A DNA stretch of 8,520 nt, from assembly GCA_007131895.1 (NCBI GenBank), contig SLPR01000065.1:1-8520 (forward strand), written 5' to 3'. Made by a program: the position numbers and the translations under genes. A model generated the notes under the pieces. It did not search any database. It had not been told where the DNA came from and was given only the letters and a program-made list of their open reading frames with translations. Below are positions 1-6,404 of the stretch, piece by piece; position 1 is the stretch's first letter, and each line of letters opens with the position of its first letter. Source of the stretch: Bacteroidales bacterium (GTDB taxonomy: Bacteria; Bacteroidota; Bacteroidia; Bacteroidales; UBA7960).

Positions 1-1783
1 CAAAATTGTCGCTGCTGCCTTGTTGCAAAACAAAATGGTTGCGCAATCCCAGCCACCCAAATTGCAAATCGCTGATAGCCCCCAGGGTAAAATAGCCCAG
101 CTCGGTGGTATTTTGCACCGGAAGAGCCTCTTCATTAAGATAAACCATGCGGTCGAGCAGGTAATAGTTTCCTTCAAGGGTAACGAAGGGAGTTGTTAAT
201 CTGGAACTGAGATTAATAATTTGAATTTTGTCAAAATTGTTTTCCCATCGGATATTATTCACCGATAGTTTGTTGTAGAAAAAAGGTGCTTCTGTAAGGG
301 CATAGGTGAGCCTGTTGGAGAGGTTGTACCTGTTTTCTGCACCACCTATATTGAGAAAAGCGCCTGCATGGACGTCTTCGTCATGGTATCCTCCCAGTGT
401 AATACTGGCATGGCCACCAGAAGAAAGGAACCTCCGTTGATCCGATTGAAGTTCTATTCCCTGTACCCATTCATTATAGCTGTTTTTTGTTGCATAATAA
501 ATCCGTTCACCATCCTCATCGGTAATGTCAGCACCTTTAGGACGAAAATCAGGTTGCTCAATGGTGTAGACGCTGTGCTTGAGGTACAATTTGAAATTAA
601 AGGGGAATGTTCCTCTGCCGCTGGTTAAAGGGAAATTGGACCAGGATATAAGGTTTTCAAGGCGATGAATGGCCGTTGAGTCAATGGTGATTACTGAGTC
701 TATTCGTGGAAAATCGTAATGGGGGTAAAGGGGATTATTGTCACTATAAAGGAATGCTGTTCTTTTGTAGGTGAAATCATGATTGATTCGGCCCAGGTTT
801 ATAAATCGCACCTGGTCGCCGGTGTCGGATGGCAGATAGAATCCGGTTTGGTAAAAGTGACGAAGATTTACCGACAAGTCTCTGAAGGTCGACTCTGCTC
901 TTTCCAGATTGACAAAAGTACTGCCTTCATCTATTTCGAAAGCCTGATGATCTTCTAATCCGCCACTTTCGTGATTACGTACCCTGTTAACAATTACACT
1001 GGCCAGCGCCTGGTATCTTTGGTTGGTGCTCAGGTAGTCGCCCGTAAAATAAAAATTTGAATTTCTTGCTCCGACCCGGGTGAAGGCACCGCGCGAATTG
1101 ATGATTTTATACTGAAAACCCAGGTGAAGATTTTCATGCAACTTCTGATTGTGTTTGCCGGAAAAGAGTTGCTCCCGATCATCGCCCATCACATAAAACA
1201 ATTCGGTGAATACATGTTTTGGCCGGTAAAACCTTAAATCTTCGTGCCGAAACAAGTAACCGCCATATAGTTTATATTCATTAAGCTTAAGGCCGGGTGA
1301 TAAATCCGGCGAGAAGTAAAGCCTGCGGTGGACATGGCCTATGTTGCCTTTTTGGGCAAACAGCAGTCCTTCCTGGGTTGCAAAGTCGTAATGATGGAGG
1401 TTGAGCAGAGTTGTATCTGCATACTGCGCCCTGAGTGCAAAGGGGTTTTGCAATTGTTCTTCAGTATACCAGGGAATCATTGAGACTGGCAACGTATCTA
1501 TCTTGTCTTTTTCTCTGATGGGAGGATGCGTAACTCTCCTGGCAGGTCTCTCAGGCTCTGCAGTGTCTGGTGCGGAAGGGATTGTATCTAAAGGGATTGT
1601 ATCTAAAGGGATGGTATCCTGAATCAGGTTTTCAAAAGGCCGGATAATGGTGTCTGTTATTAGGGTATCACTCCTGAATGCATAATGCAAATGGGTTTTG
1701 GTGTAAACAGGGGTTGCTGTCAGACCAAATATGCTGAAGCAAATAAAAAATAAAGTGTATAGCCAGGGAAAACTTTTGTGCAT
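1..1783 (-). CDS. Putative outer-membrane porin (PF14121-like), 3' end beyond window
   Basis: The minus-strand frame is open from an ATG at 1783 to the left edge, about 594 codons, with no stop inside the window, so the C-terminus is missing. Residues 1-24 form a signal peptide (MHKSFPWLYTLFF, then a hydrophobic stretch ending near LTA). A Thr/Pro/Asp-rich linker follows (about 38-95), including three DTIP units encoded by a 15-bp tandem repeat. The rest alternates aromatic and polar residues as in an outer-membrane beta-barrel. Segments such as YFSPDLSPGLKLNEYKLYGG, FTELFYVMGDDREQLFSGKH and LGFQYKIINSRGAF resemble the Bacteroidota 'putative porin' family. That family is usually around 600-700 residues, so most of the gene is probably visible. 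The substrate is unknown. The gene lies 84 bp past the terminator of the S9 peptidase gene, so independent transcription is likely. The coding frame is secure; the family call is by recognition and a different beta-barrel family remains possible. Confidence 0.78.
   Translation of the reverse strand, partial: MHKSFPWLYTLFFICFSIFGLTATPVYTKTHLHYAFRSDTLITDTIIRPFENLIQDTIPLDTIPLDTIPSAPDTAEPERPARRVTHPPIREKDKIDTLPVSMIPWYTEEQLQNPFALRAQYADTTLLNLHHYDFATQEGLLFAQKGNIGHVHRRLYFSPDLSPGLKLNEYKLYGGYLFRHEDLRFYRPKHVFTELFYVMGDDREQLFSGKHNQKLHENLHLGFQYKIINSRGAFTRVGARNSNFYFTGDYLSTNQRYQALASVIVNRVRNHESGGLEDHQAFEIDEGSTFVNLERAESTFRDLSVNLRHFYQTGFYLPSDTGDQVRFINLGRINHDFTYKRTAFLYSDNNPLYPHYDFPRIDSVITIDSTAIHRLENLISWSNFPLTSGRGTFPFNFKLYLKHSVYTIEQPDFRPKGADITDEDGERIYYATKNSYNEWVQGIELQSDQRRFLSSGGHASITLGGYHDEDVHAGAFLNIGGAENRYNLSNRLTYALTEAPFFYNKLSVNNIRWENNFDKIQIINLSSRLTTPFVTLEGNYYLLDRMVYLNEEALPVQNTTELGYFTLGAISDLQFGWLGLRNHFVLQQGSSDNF
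1576..1620 (-). repeat. 15-bp tandem repeat, three copies, in the porin linker
   Basis: Two identical 15-bp units (1576-1590 and 1591-1605, AAGGGATTGTATCTA on the plus strand) are followed by a third that differs at two positions (1606-1620). Because the unit is a multiple of three it encodes a pentapeptide repeat, DTIPL, near residues 56-69 of the porin. Gain or loss of a unit would change linker length without breaking the frame. Confidence 0.9.
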
Positions 1784-1843
1784 GTGCCCGCTGATAAGAG
1801 ACAGTTTGTATTATTAGATAATCCTGTATTTTTGAATCGCTGC

Positions 1844-1851
1844 CAAAATTA
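1844..1851 (-). promoter_or_regulatory. Candidate Bacteroidota -7 promoter element for the porin gene
   Basis: The minus strand reads TAATTTTG, a full match to the phylum's TAnnTTTG -7 consensus, about 60 nt upstream of the porin ATG. No convincing TTG -33 element sits at the expected distance; that zone is occupied by the T-run of the upstream terminator. Short motifs like this occur by chance in AT-rich DNA, so the call rests mainly on its position. Confidence 0.35.
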
Positions 1852-1866
1852 CTAAAATAAACGCAT

Positions 1867-1900
1867 AAAAAAGTCCGGCATTGTATGGGAATGCCGAACT
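1867..1900 (-). terminator. Rho-independent terminator after the S9 peptidase gene
   Basis: On the minus strand an 11-bp stem with one mismatch (AGTTCGGCATT against AATGCCGGACT) closes a 7-nt loop and is followed directly by a run of six T. It begins about 60 nt after the peptidase stop codon at 1961. On the plus strand the sequence after the stem is CCTTTATTTT, a much weaker tract, so the terminator points leftward. It separates the peptidase transcript from the porin gene. Confidence 0.8.
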
Positions 1901-1960
1901 CCTTTATTTTGAGCTGCAGAAAATCGATAAACGCCTATCGCAGTTGGGTTTGTTCTGTGA

Positions 1961-3994
1961 TTATTTCAACCACTGATCAAGCCATTTGAAAAACTCCCTT
2001 TGCCAGAGGATGCTGTTTTGCGGAGTAAGCACCCAGTGGTTCTCTTCCGGGAAAATCATCAGCCTGCTGGGGATTCCCATCAACTGCGCAACATTGTAGG
2101 CTTGCATTCCTTCTGATTTGGGTACGCGATAATCTTTTGCACCATGTATAACCATGATGGGAGTATCCCAGTTGGCCACAAAAAGATGAGGGGAGAAATC
2201 ATAGCTGCGGGGCCTGGGTTCTGCCCAGTAGGGGCCGCCAATATCGTGATTGGCAAAGAACATTTCTTCCGTGGTACCATACCAGCTTTCAAAATTAAAC
2301 ATACCGCAATGGGAAATGAATGCACTGAACAACCCATCGTGGTTACCAGCCAGCCAGAACACTGAAAACCCTCCGTAGCTTGCACCTACTGCACCCAAAC
2401 GTGTTTCATCAATAAAGGGCTCTTTGCTAACCTCGCGGGCTGCCGTGAGCAGATCCTGCATATTCTGACCGCCATAGTCCTGGCTTATCTGGTCGTTCCA
2501 TTCCTGTCCGAAAGTAGGCAAACCACGCCGGTTTGGCGCTATCACAATATAATCATGGGCCGCCATAATCTGGAAATTCCACCGATAGGAGAAAAACTGG
2601 CTCACTGCACTCTGGGGGCCACCACCGCAATAAAGCAATGCAGGATATTTTTTGTTTTCGTCAAAATTGGGCGGATAAATGACCCAAACCAGCATTTCTT
2701 TACCATCGGTAGTTTCAATCCATCTTTGCTCCACACGACCCATTTCGGTTTTTTCAAAAACAGGAGCATTCACCTGAGTAAGCTGTGTTTGGATTCCGTC
2801 ATTTTTATTCACCCTGAAAATTTCCACCGGCGAGGACATACTCATGCGCTCTCCCACCAGGTAATCACCTGCAAGGGCAAGAGAATTATAATTGTGCCAT
2901 CCGTCAGTAATTTGTTTTATCTCACGGTTAGCAATGGTGAGCTGATACATTTGGTAGGTGGCATGGTGACCACTGATAAAATAAAGAGTCCTGCCGTTTT
3001 CTGACCATCTGAGGTTTCCCGCACTTTGGTCAAACCCTTCAGAATAATCACTGTAGGTGCCGTTGCTCATATCCATAATCATGATTCGGTTCTTGTCCGA
3101 TTCAAAACCCGGTGTTTGCATGCTCTCCCAAGCCATATACCTTCCGTTGGGTGAGAAAACGGGATTTTTATCGTACCCTTCATTAAACGGTGTGAGATTC
3201 TTTGTTTCACGCGTTTCCAGGTTGTAAAGATAGATGTTGGAGTTGGTGCTTTTGGCTCTTTCCTTGCCGGTGAGTTTCTTGCTTGTATAAGCGATGGCTT
3301 TGCCATCAGGTGTCCAGCTTATCTGGCCAATACCTCCAAAAGGAGGCATAGGAGAATCATAGGGTTCGCCCTCCATAATATCGTAATATCTGCCTAAGCT
3401 TCCATCGTTGTATGGGGATACAAAAATATGACTGTAGGAATAGTCATGCCATTTGTCCCAGTGACGATACATGAGATCGTCATAAATATAAACATTGGTT
3501 TTGGGCAAATCCGGATGTTTATCCAGCGGTGACTCTTCAATTTTTACTCTTTTGGTGAAATAGATGTGCTTCATGTCCGGACTGTATTCAAAGCCTGATA
3601 TTCCGCCCGAAATGTTGGAAACCTGCCTTGCATTGGTTCCGTCGGCTTCCATTTCCCACATTTGCACATTGCCGCTCTGGTTGCTCAGAAAGCCAATTCT
3701 GCGTCCGTCAGGACGCCAGAGGGCATTGAATTCATTGTAGTTGCTGCTGGTGATATTGCGCTCCCGGCCACCAGATACGGGCATGGTGTAAATATCACGT
3801 CCTGACCTGTTGGCTTCCACATCGAAGTTGGTAATGGTAAACAACAGGGTAGTGCCATCAGGCGATACCTGCATGCCACCAACACGGCCAAACTCCCAGA
3901 GCGTCTCAGGTATCATGGCCTGCTTTTGGGCAAAACTGCCGGCAATTGTCATCAACATCAACATTAACATTAATAATACATTTAGTTTCTTCAT
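1961..3994 (-). CDS. Secreted S9-family (prolyl oligopeptidase-type) serine peptidase, possibly DPP5-like
   Basis: A serine exopeptidase or oligopeptidase predicted to release dipeptides or cleave short peptides in the periplasm. With the start at 3994 it is 677 residues. A signal peptide (MKKLNVLLMLMLMLMTIAGS, cleavage likely after SFA at 22) is followed by an N-terminal beta-propeller with PD40/TolB-like repeats (SPDG, RPDGRRIGFLS, TPDGKAIAYTS, SPNGRYMAW, SENGRTLYF). The C-terminal alpha/beta hydrolase domain has its nucleophile in GASYGG (Ser539), the acid in HGAKDYRVP (Asp621) and the base in ENHW (His653); the triad is complete. The frame stays open to an ATG at 4105, which would add 37 residues, but the 3994 start puts a clean signal peptide at the N-terminus and fits a candidate promoter at 4042-4069. 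Size and architecture fit the S9C group that includes Porphyromonas DPP5; exact specificity cannot be read from sequence. The gene lies about 140 bp downstream of the transpeptidase gene on the same strand. Confidence 0.93.
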   Translation of the reverse strand: MKKLNVLLMLMLMLMTIAGSFAQKQAMIPETLWEFGRVGGMQVSPDGTTLLFTITNFDVEANRSGRDIYTMPVSGGRERNITSSNYNEFNALWRPDGRRIGFLSNQSGNVQMWEMEADGTNARQVSNISGGISGFEYSPDMKHIYFTKRVKIEESPLDKHPDLPKTNVYIYDDLMYRHWDKWHDYSYSHIFVSPYNDGSLGRYYDIMEGEPYDSPMPPFGGIGQISWTPDGKAIAYTSKKLTGKERAKSTNSNIYLYNLETRETKNLTPFNEGYDKNPVFSPNGRYMAWESMQTPGFESDKNRIMIMDMSNGTYSDYSEGFDQSAGNLRWSENGRTLYFISGHHATYQMYQLTIANREIKQITDGWHNYNSLALAGDYLVGERMSMSSPVEIFRVNKNDGIQTQLTQVNAPVFEKTEMGRVEQRWIETTDGKEMLVWVIYPPNFDENKKYPALLYCGGGPQSAVSQFFSYRWNFQIMAAHDYIVIAPNRRGLPTFGQEWNDQISQDYGGQNMQDLLTAAREVSKEPFIDETRLGAVGASYGGFSVFWLAGNHDGLFSAFISHCGMFNFESWYGTTEEMFFANHDIGGPYWAEPRPRSYDFSPHLFVANWDTPIMVIHGAKDYRVPKSEGMQAYNVAQLMGIPSRLMIFPEENHWVLTPQNSILWQREFFKWLDQWLK
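3950..3973 (-). repeat. Hexanucleotide repeat encoding the signal-peptide core
   Basis: Four 6-bp units (CATCAA twice, then CATTAA twice on the plus strand) encode alternating Leu-Met in the hydrophobic core of the S9 peptidase signal peptide, residues about 8-15. The unit is in frame, so slippage would lengthen or shorten the core by two residues rather than abolish the protein. Confidence 0.85.
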
Positions 3995-4041
3995 TATTGT
4001 CTGCATTTGGGGTTTATGTTTATTGAAATGATTTCCGGGTG

Positions 4042-4069
4042 TAAAAATAACAGGAAAAAAATAAATCAA
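4042..4069 (-). promoter_or_regulatory. Candidate promoter for the S9 peptidase gene
   Basis: On the minus strand TTG (4069-4067) is followed after 17 nt by TATTTTTA (4049-4042), seven of eight positions matching the TAnnTTTG -7 type if the final base is allowed to differ. Transcription would begin about 40 nt before the 3994 ATG and downstream of the ATG at 4105, which supports the shorter start. Alternatively the gene is simply read through from the upstream transpeptidase gene; no terminator is visible between the two. Confidence 0.25.
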
Positions 4070-4135
4070 CAGGTAATTTATGGTCTTCATGAGCTTTGCA
4101 GCCATCCAGGAGAGTATGTCGAAATTTTTAATTCC

Positions 4136-5839
4136 TTAATAGCCCGCAGCCTGTCCGTCTTTTCTTGATTCGGAAGCACCATAATACACTCCGTTTTCCT
4201 TGTCCCACATAATGGCCTGGTATCCTCCGAAGGGACCGGAAATCCATTGCAACTTATGACCTTTGTGCATCAGCGTTCGGATGGTTTCATATGGAAATCC
4301 CGATTCAAGCATGACAGCACCACCATCAGTCATTTGTTGTCCGGTAGGTTCAGAAGACCCCGTATGGTAAATCCTGGGGGCATCACCTGCTTCCTGCAGA
4401 TTCATGCCAAAGTCTATCATGTTTATTACGATTTGTACGTGTCCCTGGGGCTGCATATCACCCCCCATTACTCCAAAACTTATGTAAGGTTTTCCATTTT
4501 TGGTGATAAAGCCGGGAATAATGGTGTGAAAGGGGCGTTTACCGGGCTCAAAAGTATTGAAATGACCGGGCTGGAGCGTGAAACCTTCTCCACGGTTCTG
4601 AATTACAAAACCCAGTCCCGGAGGGGTCATGCCACTTCCCATACCACGGTAATTGCTTTGTATCAGCGATACCATATTGCCATCTTTGTCAGCAACAGTA
4701 AGGTAAATGGTATTGGGTCCGTCGGGCATGCCGGGTTCGTATCTGCGTGCTGATTGGTTCCTGTCTATAAGCTCCCTTCTTTCTGCAGCATATTCTTTGG
4801 AAATCAATTTTTCAACCGGTACAGGGCTGAAGTCCATATCAGCATAATATTGGGCTCTGTCTTCATAAGCCAGTTTTTTGGCTTCCACGAAAAGATGAAT
4901 GTATTCGGGGTCATACAGGCTCATGGATGCGATATCATAACCTTCCAGGATATTGAGCATCTGCAAAGCGGCAATTCCCTGCCCGTTGGGCGGCAATTCC
5001 CAAACATCGTAACCACGGTAGTTGGTTGAAACAGGGTCGACCCAGGTACTGGTGTGGGCAGCCATATCATCATAACTCAGAAAACCACCGTTCTCCCTGA
5101 TATAGGCTTCTATGGTACGGGCGATTTCTCCCTTATAGAAAGCATCTCTTCCTTCCCGGGCAAGGGTTTCGTAGGTACTGGCAAGATAAGGATTGCGGAA
5201 AATTTCTCCCTTGGCAGGCATTTTCCCATTGGGCATGTAAGTTTCTTTGAAGTTGGGATAGTGTCCGATGCGGCTTACCGAGCGGTCAAGATAATATGCA
5301 ATGAGTTCGGTTACCGGGAATCCGTTTCTGCCATAATCAATGGCTGGCTGCAGGATTTCCTGCATGTTCAGTTTTCCAAATTTCGAGTGCATTTCAAACC
5401 AGCCATCCACAGCACCGGGCACACTTACAGTCAGAGCACCGAAAGAGGGGATGTATTCATATCCTTGTTCAATGTAATATTCACGGGTAAGACTTTTGGG
5501 TGAGCGACCGCTGGCGTTAAGGCCATGTAATTGCTTTGAATCTGCATCCCAGATGATCGCAAACAGGTCTCCTCCAATGCCACAACCGGTAGGTTCCATC
5601 AGTCCCAGCATAGCGTTGGCTGCAATGGCAGCATCTACTGCACTTCCTCCTTTTTTCAGAATGTCAAGGGCGGCCTGTGTAGCGAGTGGGTGACTGGTGG
5701 CCGCCATCCCATGCTGGGCTATTACTTCAGAGCGGCTTGCAAAGTTTCGACCTGTAACCCTGTCCTGCGCCTGTATAGTGGTCAATAAAAAGACTGTCAA
5801 TAGCAAAAATCCTGCTGGTAAAAATTTCTTCATGTGCAT
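4136..5839 (-). CDS. Gamma-glutamyltranspeptidase-family Ntn-hydrolase, secreted precursor
   Basis: Predicted periplasmic enzyme that hydrolyses or transfers the gamma-glutamyl group of glutathione and related compounds after self-cleavage into large and small subunits. It has 567 residues, close to family size. The signal peptide spans residues 1-24 (cleavage after TTIQA); MHM offers two starts and the second (ATG at 5833, MKKFLPAG) is equally or more likely. Family landmarks are SHPLATQAALDILKKGGSAV (49-68), GCGIGGD (85-91), NASGRSP with Arg112, which aligns with the alpha-carboxylate-binding arginine, the processing site PNTIYLTVADKDGN with nucleophile Thr377, and GVMGGDMQPQGHVQ. The small subunit would be 191 residues. 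The classical TTH at the cleavage site is TIY and the PMSSSM segment is replaced by RPFHTIIPG, as in YwrD-like members, so true transpeptidase activity is less certain than for E. coli Ggt, and acylase or hydrolase activity is possible. The C-terminus is complete (RKDGQAAGY). Confidence 0.93.
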   Translation of the reverse strand: MHMKKFLPAGFLLLTVFLLTTIQAQDRVTGRNFASRSEVIAQHGMAATSHPLATQAALDILKKGGSAVDAAIAANAMLGLMEPTGCGIGGDLFAIIWDADSKQLHGLNASGRSPKSLTREYYIEQGYEYIPSFGALTVSVPGAVDGWFEMHSKFGKLNMQEILQPAIDYGRNGFPVTELIAYYLDRSVSRIGHYPNFKETYMPNGKMPAKGEIFRNPYLASTYETLAREGRDAFYKGEIARTIEAYIRENGGFLSYDDMAAHTSTWVDPVSTNYRGYDVWELPPNGQGIAALQMLNILEGYDIASMSLYDPEYIHLFVEAKKLAYEDRAQYYADMDFSPVPVEKLISKEYAAERRELIDRNQSARRYEPGMPDGPNTIYLTVADKDGNMVSLIQSNYRGMGSGMTPPGLGFVIQNRGEGFTLQPGHFNTFEPGKRPFHTIIPGFITKNGKPYISFGVMGGDMQPQGHVQIVINMIDFGMNLQEAGDAPRIYHTGSSEPTGQQMTDGGAVMLESGFPYETIRTLMHKGHKLQWISGPFGGYQAIMWDKENGVYYGASESRKDGQAAGY

Positions 5840-5840
5840 G

Positions 5841-5849
5841 TTTTTTTTT
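5841..5849. repeat. Nine-base homopolymer just before the transpeptidase start
   Basis: A run of nine T on the plus strand (nine A in the mRNA sense) ends one base before the first ATG of the transpeptidase gene. A-rich leaders are usual before starts in this phylum, where Shine-Dalgarno sequences are weak, so it probably serves as an unstructured ribosome landing zone. It is also a possible slippage site, which would alter leader length but not the reading frame. Confidence 0.6.
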
Positions 5850-5897
5850 GGTTAATAGGTTACTGGGTTATGGGGTTAATAGGTTAACGGGTTATTG
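5850..5897. repeat. Six 8-bp units of GGTTA plus three variable bases
   Basis: GGTTA begins at 5850, 5858, 5866, 5874, 5882 and 5890, an exact 8-bp period; the three following bases vary (ATA, CTG, TGG, ATA, ACG, TTG). Three further GGTTA copies with looser spacing lie at 5939, 5946 and 5955, on the other side of a hairpin. The block sits directly upstream of the transpeptidase gene, where it would be read as TAACC repeats on the coding strand. I know of no function for it. Confidence 0.85.
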
Positions 5898-5910
5898 AAG
5901 TGAAGCGGAG

Positions 5911-5936
5911 ATCCCGCGACTGAAAGGATGCGGGAT
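5911..5936. repeat. Perfect 7-bp GC-rich inverted repeat (hairpin)
   Basis: ATCCCGC (5911-5917) and GCGGGAT (5930-5936) form a perfect 7-bp stem around a 12-nt loop. Neither strand has a T-run after the stem, so it is not a standard intrinsic terminator. It is flanked on both sides by GGTTA repeats, which suggests that hairpin and repeats are parts of one composite intergenic element. Confidence 0.7.
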
Positions 5937-6034
5937 TGGGTTATTGGTTATTGGGGTTATTATTAAATTGTCTCTTCTCTCCCTCGTCCCCCTTCATTAA
6001 CCATTTACAATCAACAATTAATTTTTCACTGCTT

Positions 6035-6055
6035 TCTCGTCTCTCGTCTCTCGTC
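6035..6055. repeat. Three tandem TCTCGTC heptamers
   Basis: Three exact copies of TCTCGTC occupy 6035-6055 within a longer pyrimidine-rich tract. The same word recurs about 240 bp further on at 6278-6310, so the two sites probably share an origin. Confidence 0.85.
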
Positions 6056-6086
6056 TTTGCTCTTGATACTCCTCCCTCTCTTCATT

Positions 6087-6183
6087 GCGCTGCCGTCAAC
6101 ATCAGACTGTCAAATAATATATGTTTCGCAGCGCCTCTGGGGTATGGTTATCATCTGTGCTACAAAGATTAGCGGTGCGCTGC
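6087..6183. repeat. Inverted-repeat segment with GCGCTGC arms, possible dispersed palindromic element
   Basis: GCGCTGC at 6087-6093, its reverse complement GCAGCGC at 6128-6134, and GCGCTGC again at 6177-6183 allow two alternative 7-bp hairpins sharing the middle arm. The segment is more GC-balanced than its surroundings. The words TTTCGCAGCGCCTCTGG and GCTACAAAGATTAGCGG resemble intergenic palindromic repeats I associate with Bacteroidota genomes, but that is memory and not a search result. No transposase fragment is recognisable. Confidence 0.5.
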
Positions 6184-6227
6184 ATCTTCCAGCTTCGCAC
6201 TTCGGACCTTTTTCCTTTTCGGCTCAT

Positions 6228-6273
6228 TCATAATTCATAATTCATAATCCATAATTCATAATCCATAATCCAT
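6228..6273. repeat. 7-bp tandem repeat (T/C)CATAAT, six and a half copies
   Basis: Units run TCATAAT three times, CCATAAT, TCATAAT, CCATAAT and a partial CCAT, in strict 7-bp register. The only variation is T or C at the first base. The tract lies about 130 bp upstream of the carbonic anhydrase start and upstream of its predicted promoter. Confidence 0.9.
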
Positions 6274-6277
6274 CTGG

Positions 6278-6310
6278 TCTCTCGTCTCTACACTCTACTC
6301 TCTCGTCTCT
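6278..6310. repeat. Two copies of TCTCTCGTCTCT in a CT-rich tract
   Basis: The 12-bp word TCTCTCGTCTCT occurs at 6278-6289 and 6299-6310, joined by ACACTCTAC. It carries the TCTCGTC heptamer that is tandem at 6035-6055. Confidence 0.85.
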
Positions 6311-6362
6311 AAACCCTCCCTGACTTTCTGTTCAAAAATAAGGATAATTTTCTTTTTATTGT

Positions 6363-6370
6363 TATATTTG
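6363..6370 (+). promoter_or_regulatory. Bacteroidota -7 promoter element for carbonic anhydrase
   Basis: TATATTTG matches TAnnTTTG exactly, ends 34 bp before the ATG at 6405, and would give a leader of about 30 nt. The region 19-21 bp upstream has no clear TTTG, so the -33 half is weak. Of the promoter candidates in the window this is the best placed. Confidence 0.5.
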
Positions 6371-6404
6371 ATGCGTAAACATTTATACTGTAAAAGACTA
6401 AACT

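Larger units (their letters stand above)
5840..6404. other. 565-bp divergent intergenic region made mostly of short repeats
   Basis: This region separates the leftward transpeptidase gene from the rightward carbonic anhydrase gene. In order it contains the T9 run, the GGTTA block, the ATCCCGC hairpin, more GGTTA units, a pyrimidine-rich stretch (about 5968-6085) with a CTCGTCT tandem, a segment with three copies of a GCGCTGC inverted motif (6087-6183), a 7-bp CATAAT-type tandem, another CT-rich stretch with two TCTCTCGTCTCT copies, and finally the carbonic anhydrase promoter. A 78-codon open frame at 5936-6172 runs through the repeats and has no protein-like features. No tRNA or convincing small RNA gene is visible. 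I found no clear -7 element for the transpeptidase gene here. Confidence 0.8.

Noticed and set aside
2555..3004. 149-codon plus-strand open frame inside the S9 peptidase gene, and similar long antisense frames inside the transpeptidase gene
   Set aside because: They are antisense shadows of well-supported genes with complete catalytic motifs, and their translations show no recognisable domains.
3995..4105. N-terminal extension of the S9 peptidase to the ATG at 4105
   Set aside because: It would place 37 residues before a clean type I signal peptide, and a candidate promoter lies inside it; the frame is probably open by chance.
5850..5897. CRISPR-like array
   Set aside because: Units are only 8 bp with 3-bp variable parts; no repeat of 23-40 bp, no spacers and no cas genes.
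5850..5897. Telomere-type repeat marking a linear replicon end
   Set aside because: The units resemble TTAGGG-like words only loosely and lie between ordinary chromosomal genes on both sides.
5911..5936. ATCCCGC hairpin read as a transcription terminator
   Set aside because: No T-run follows the stem on either strand and it lies upstream of both divergent genes, not after one.
5936..6172. 78-codon plus-strand open frame in the repeat region
   Set aside because: It runs through GGTTA and CTCGTCT repeats, its translation has no domain-like pattern, and no promoter or conserved start context is visible.
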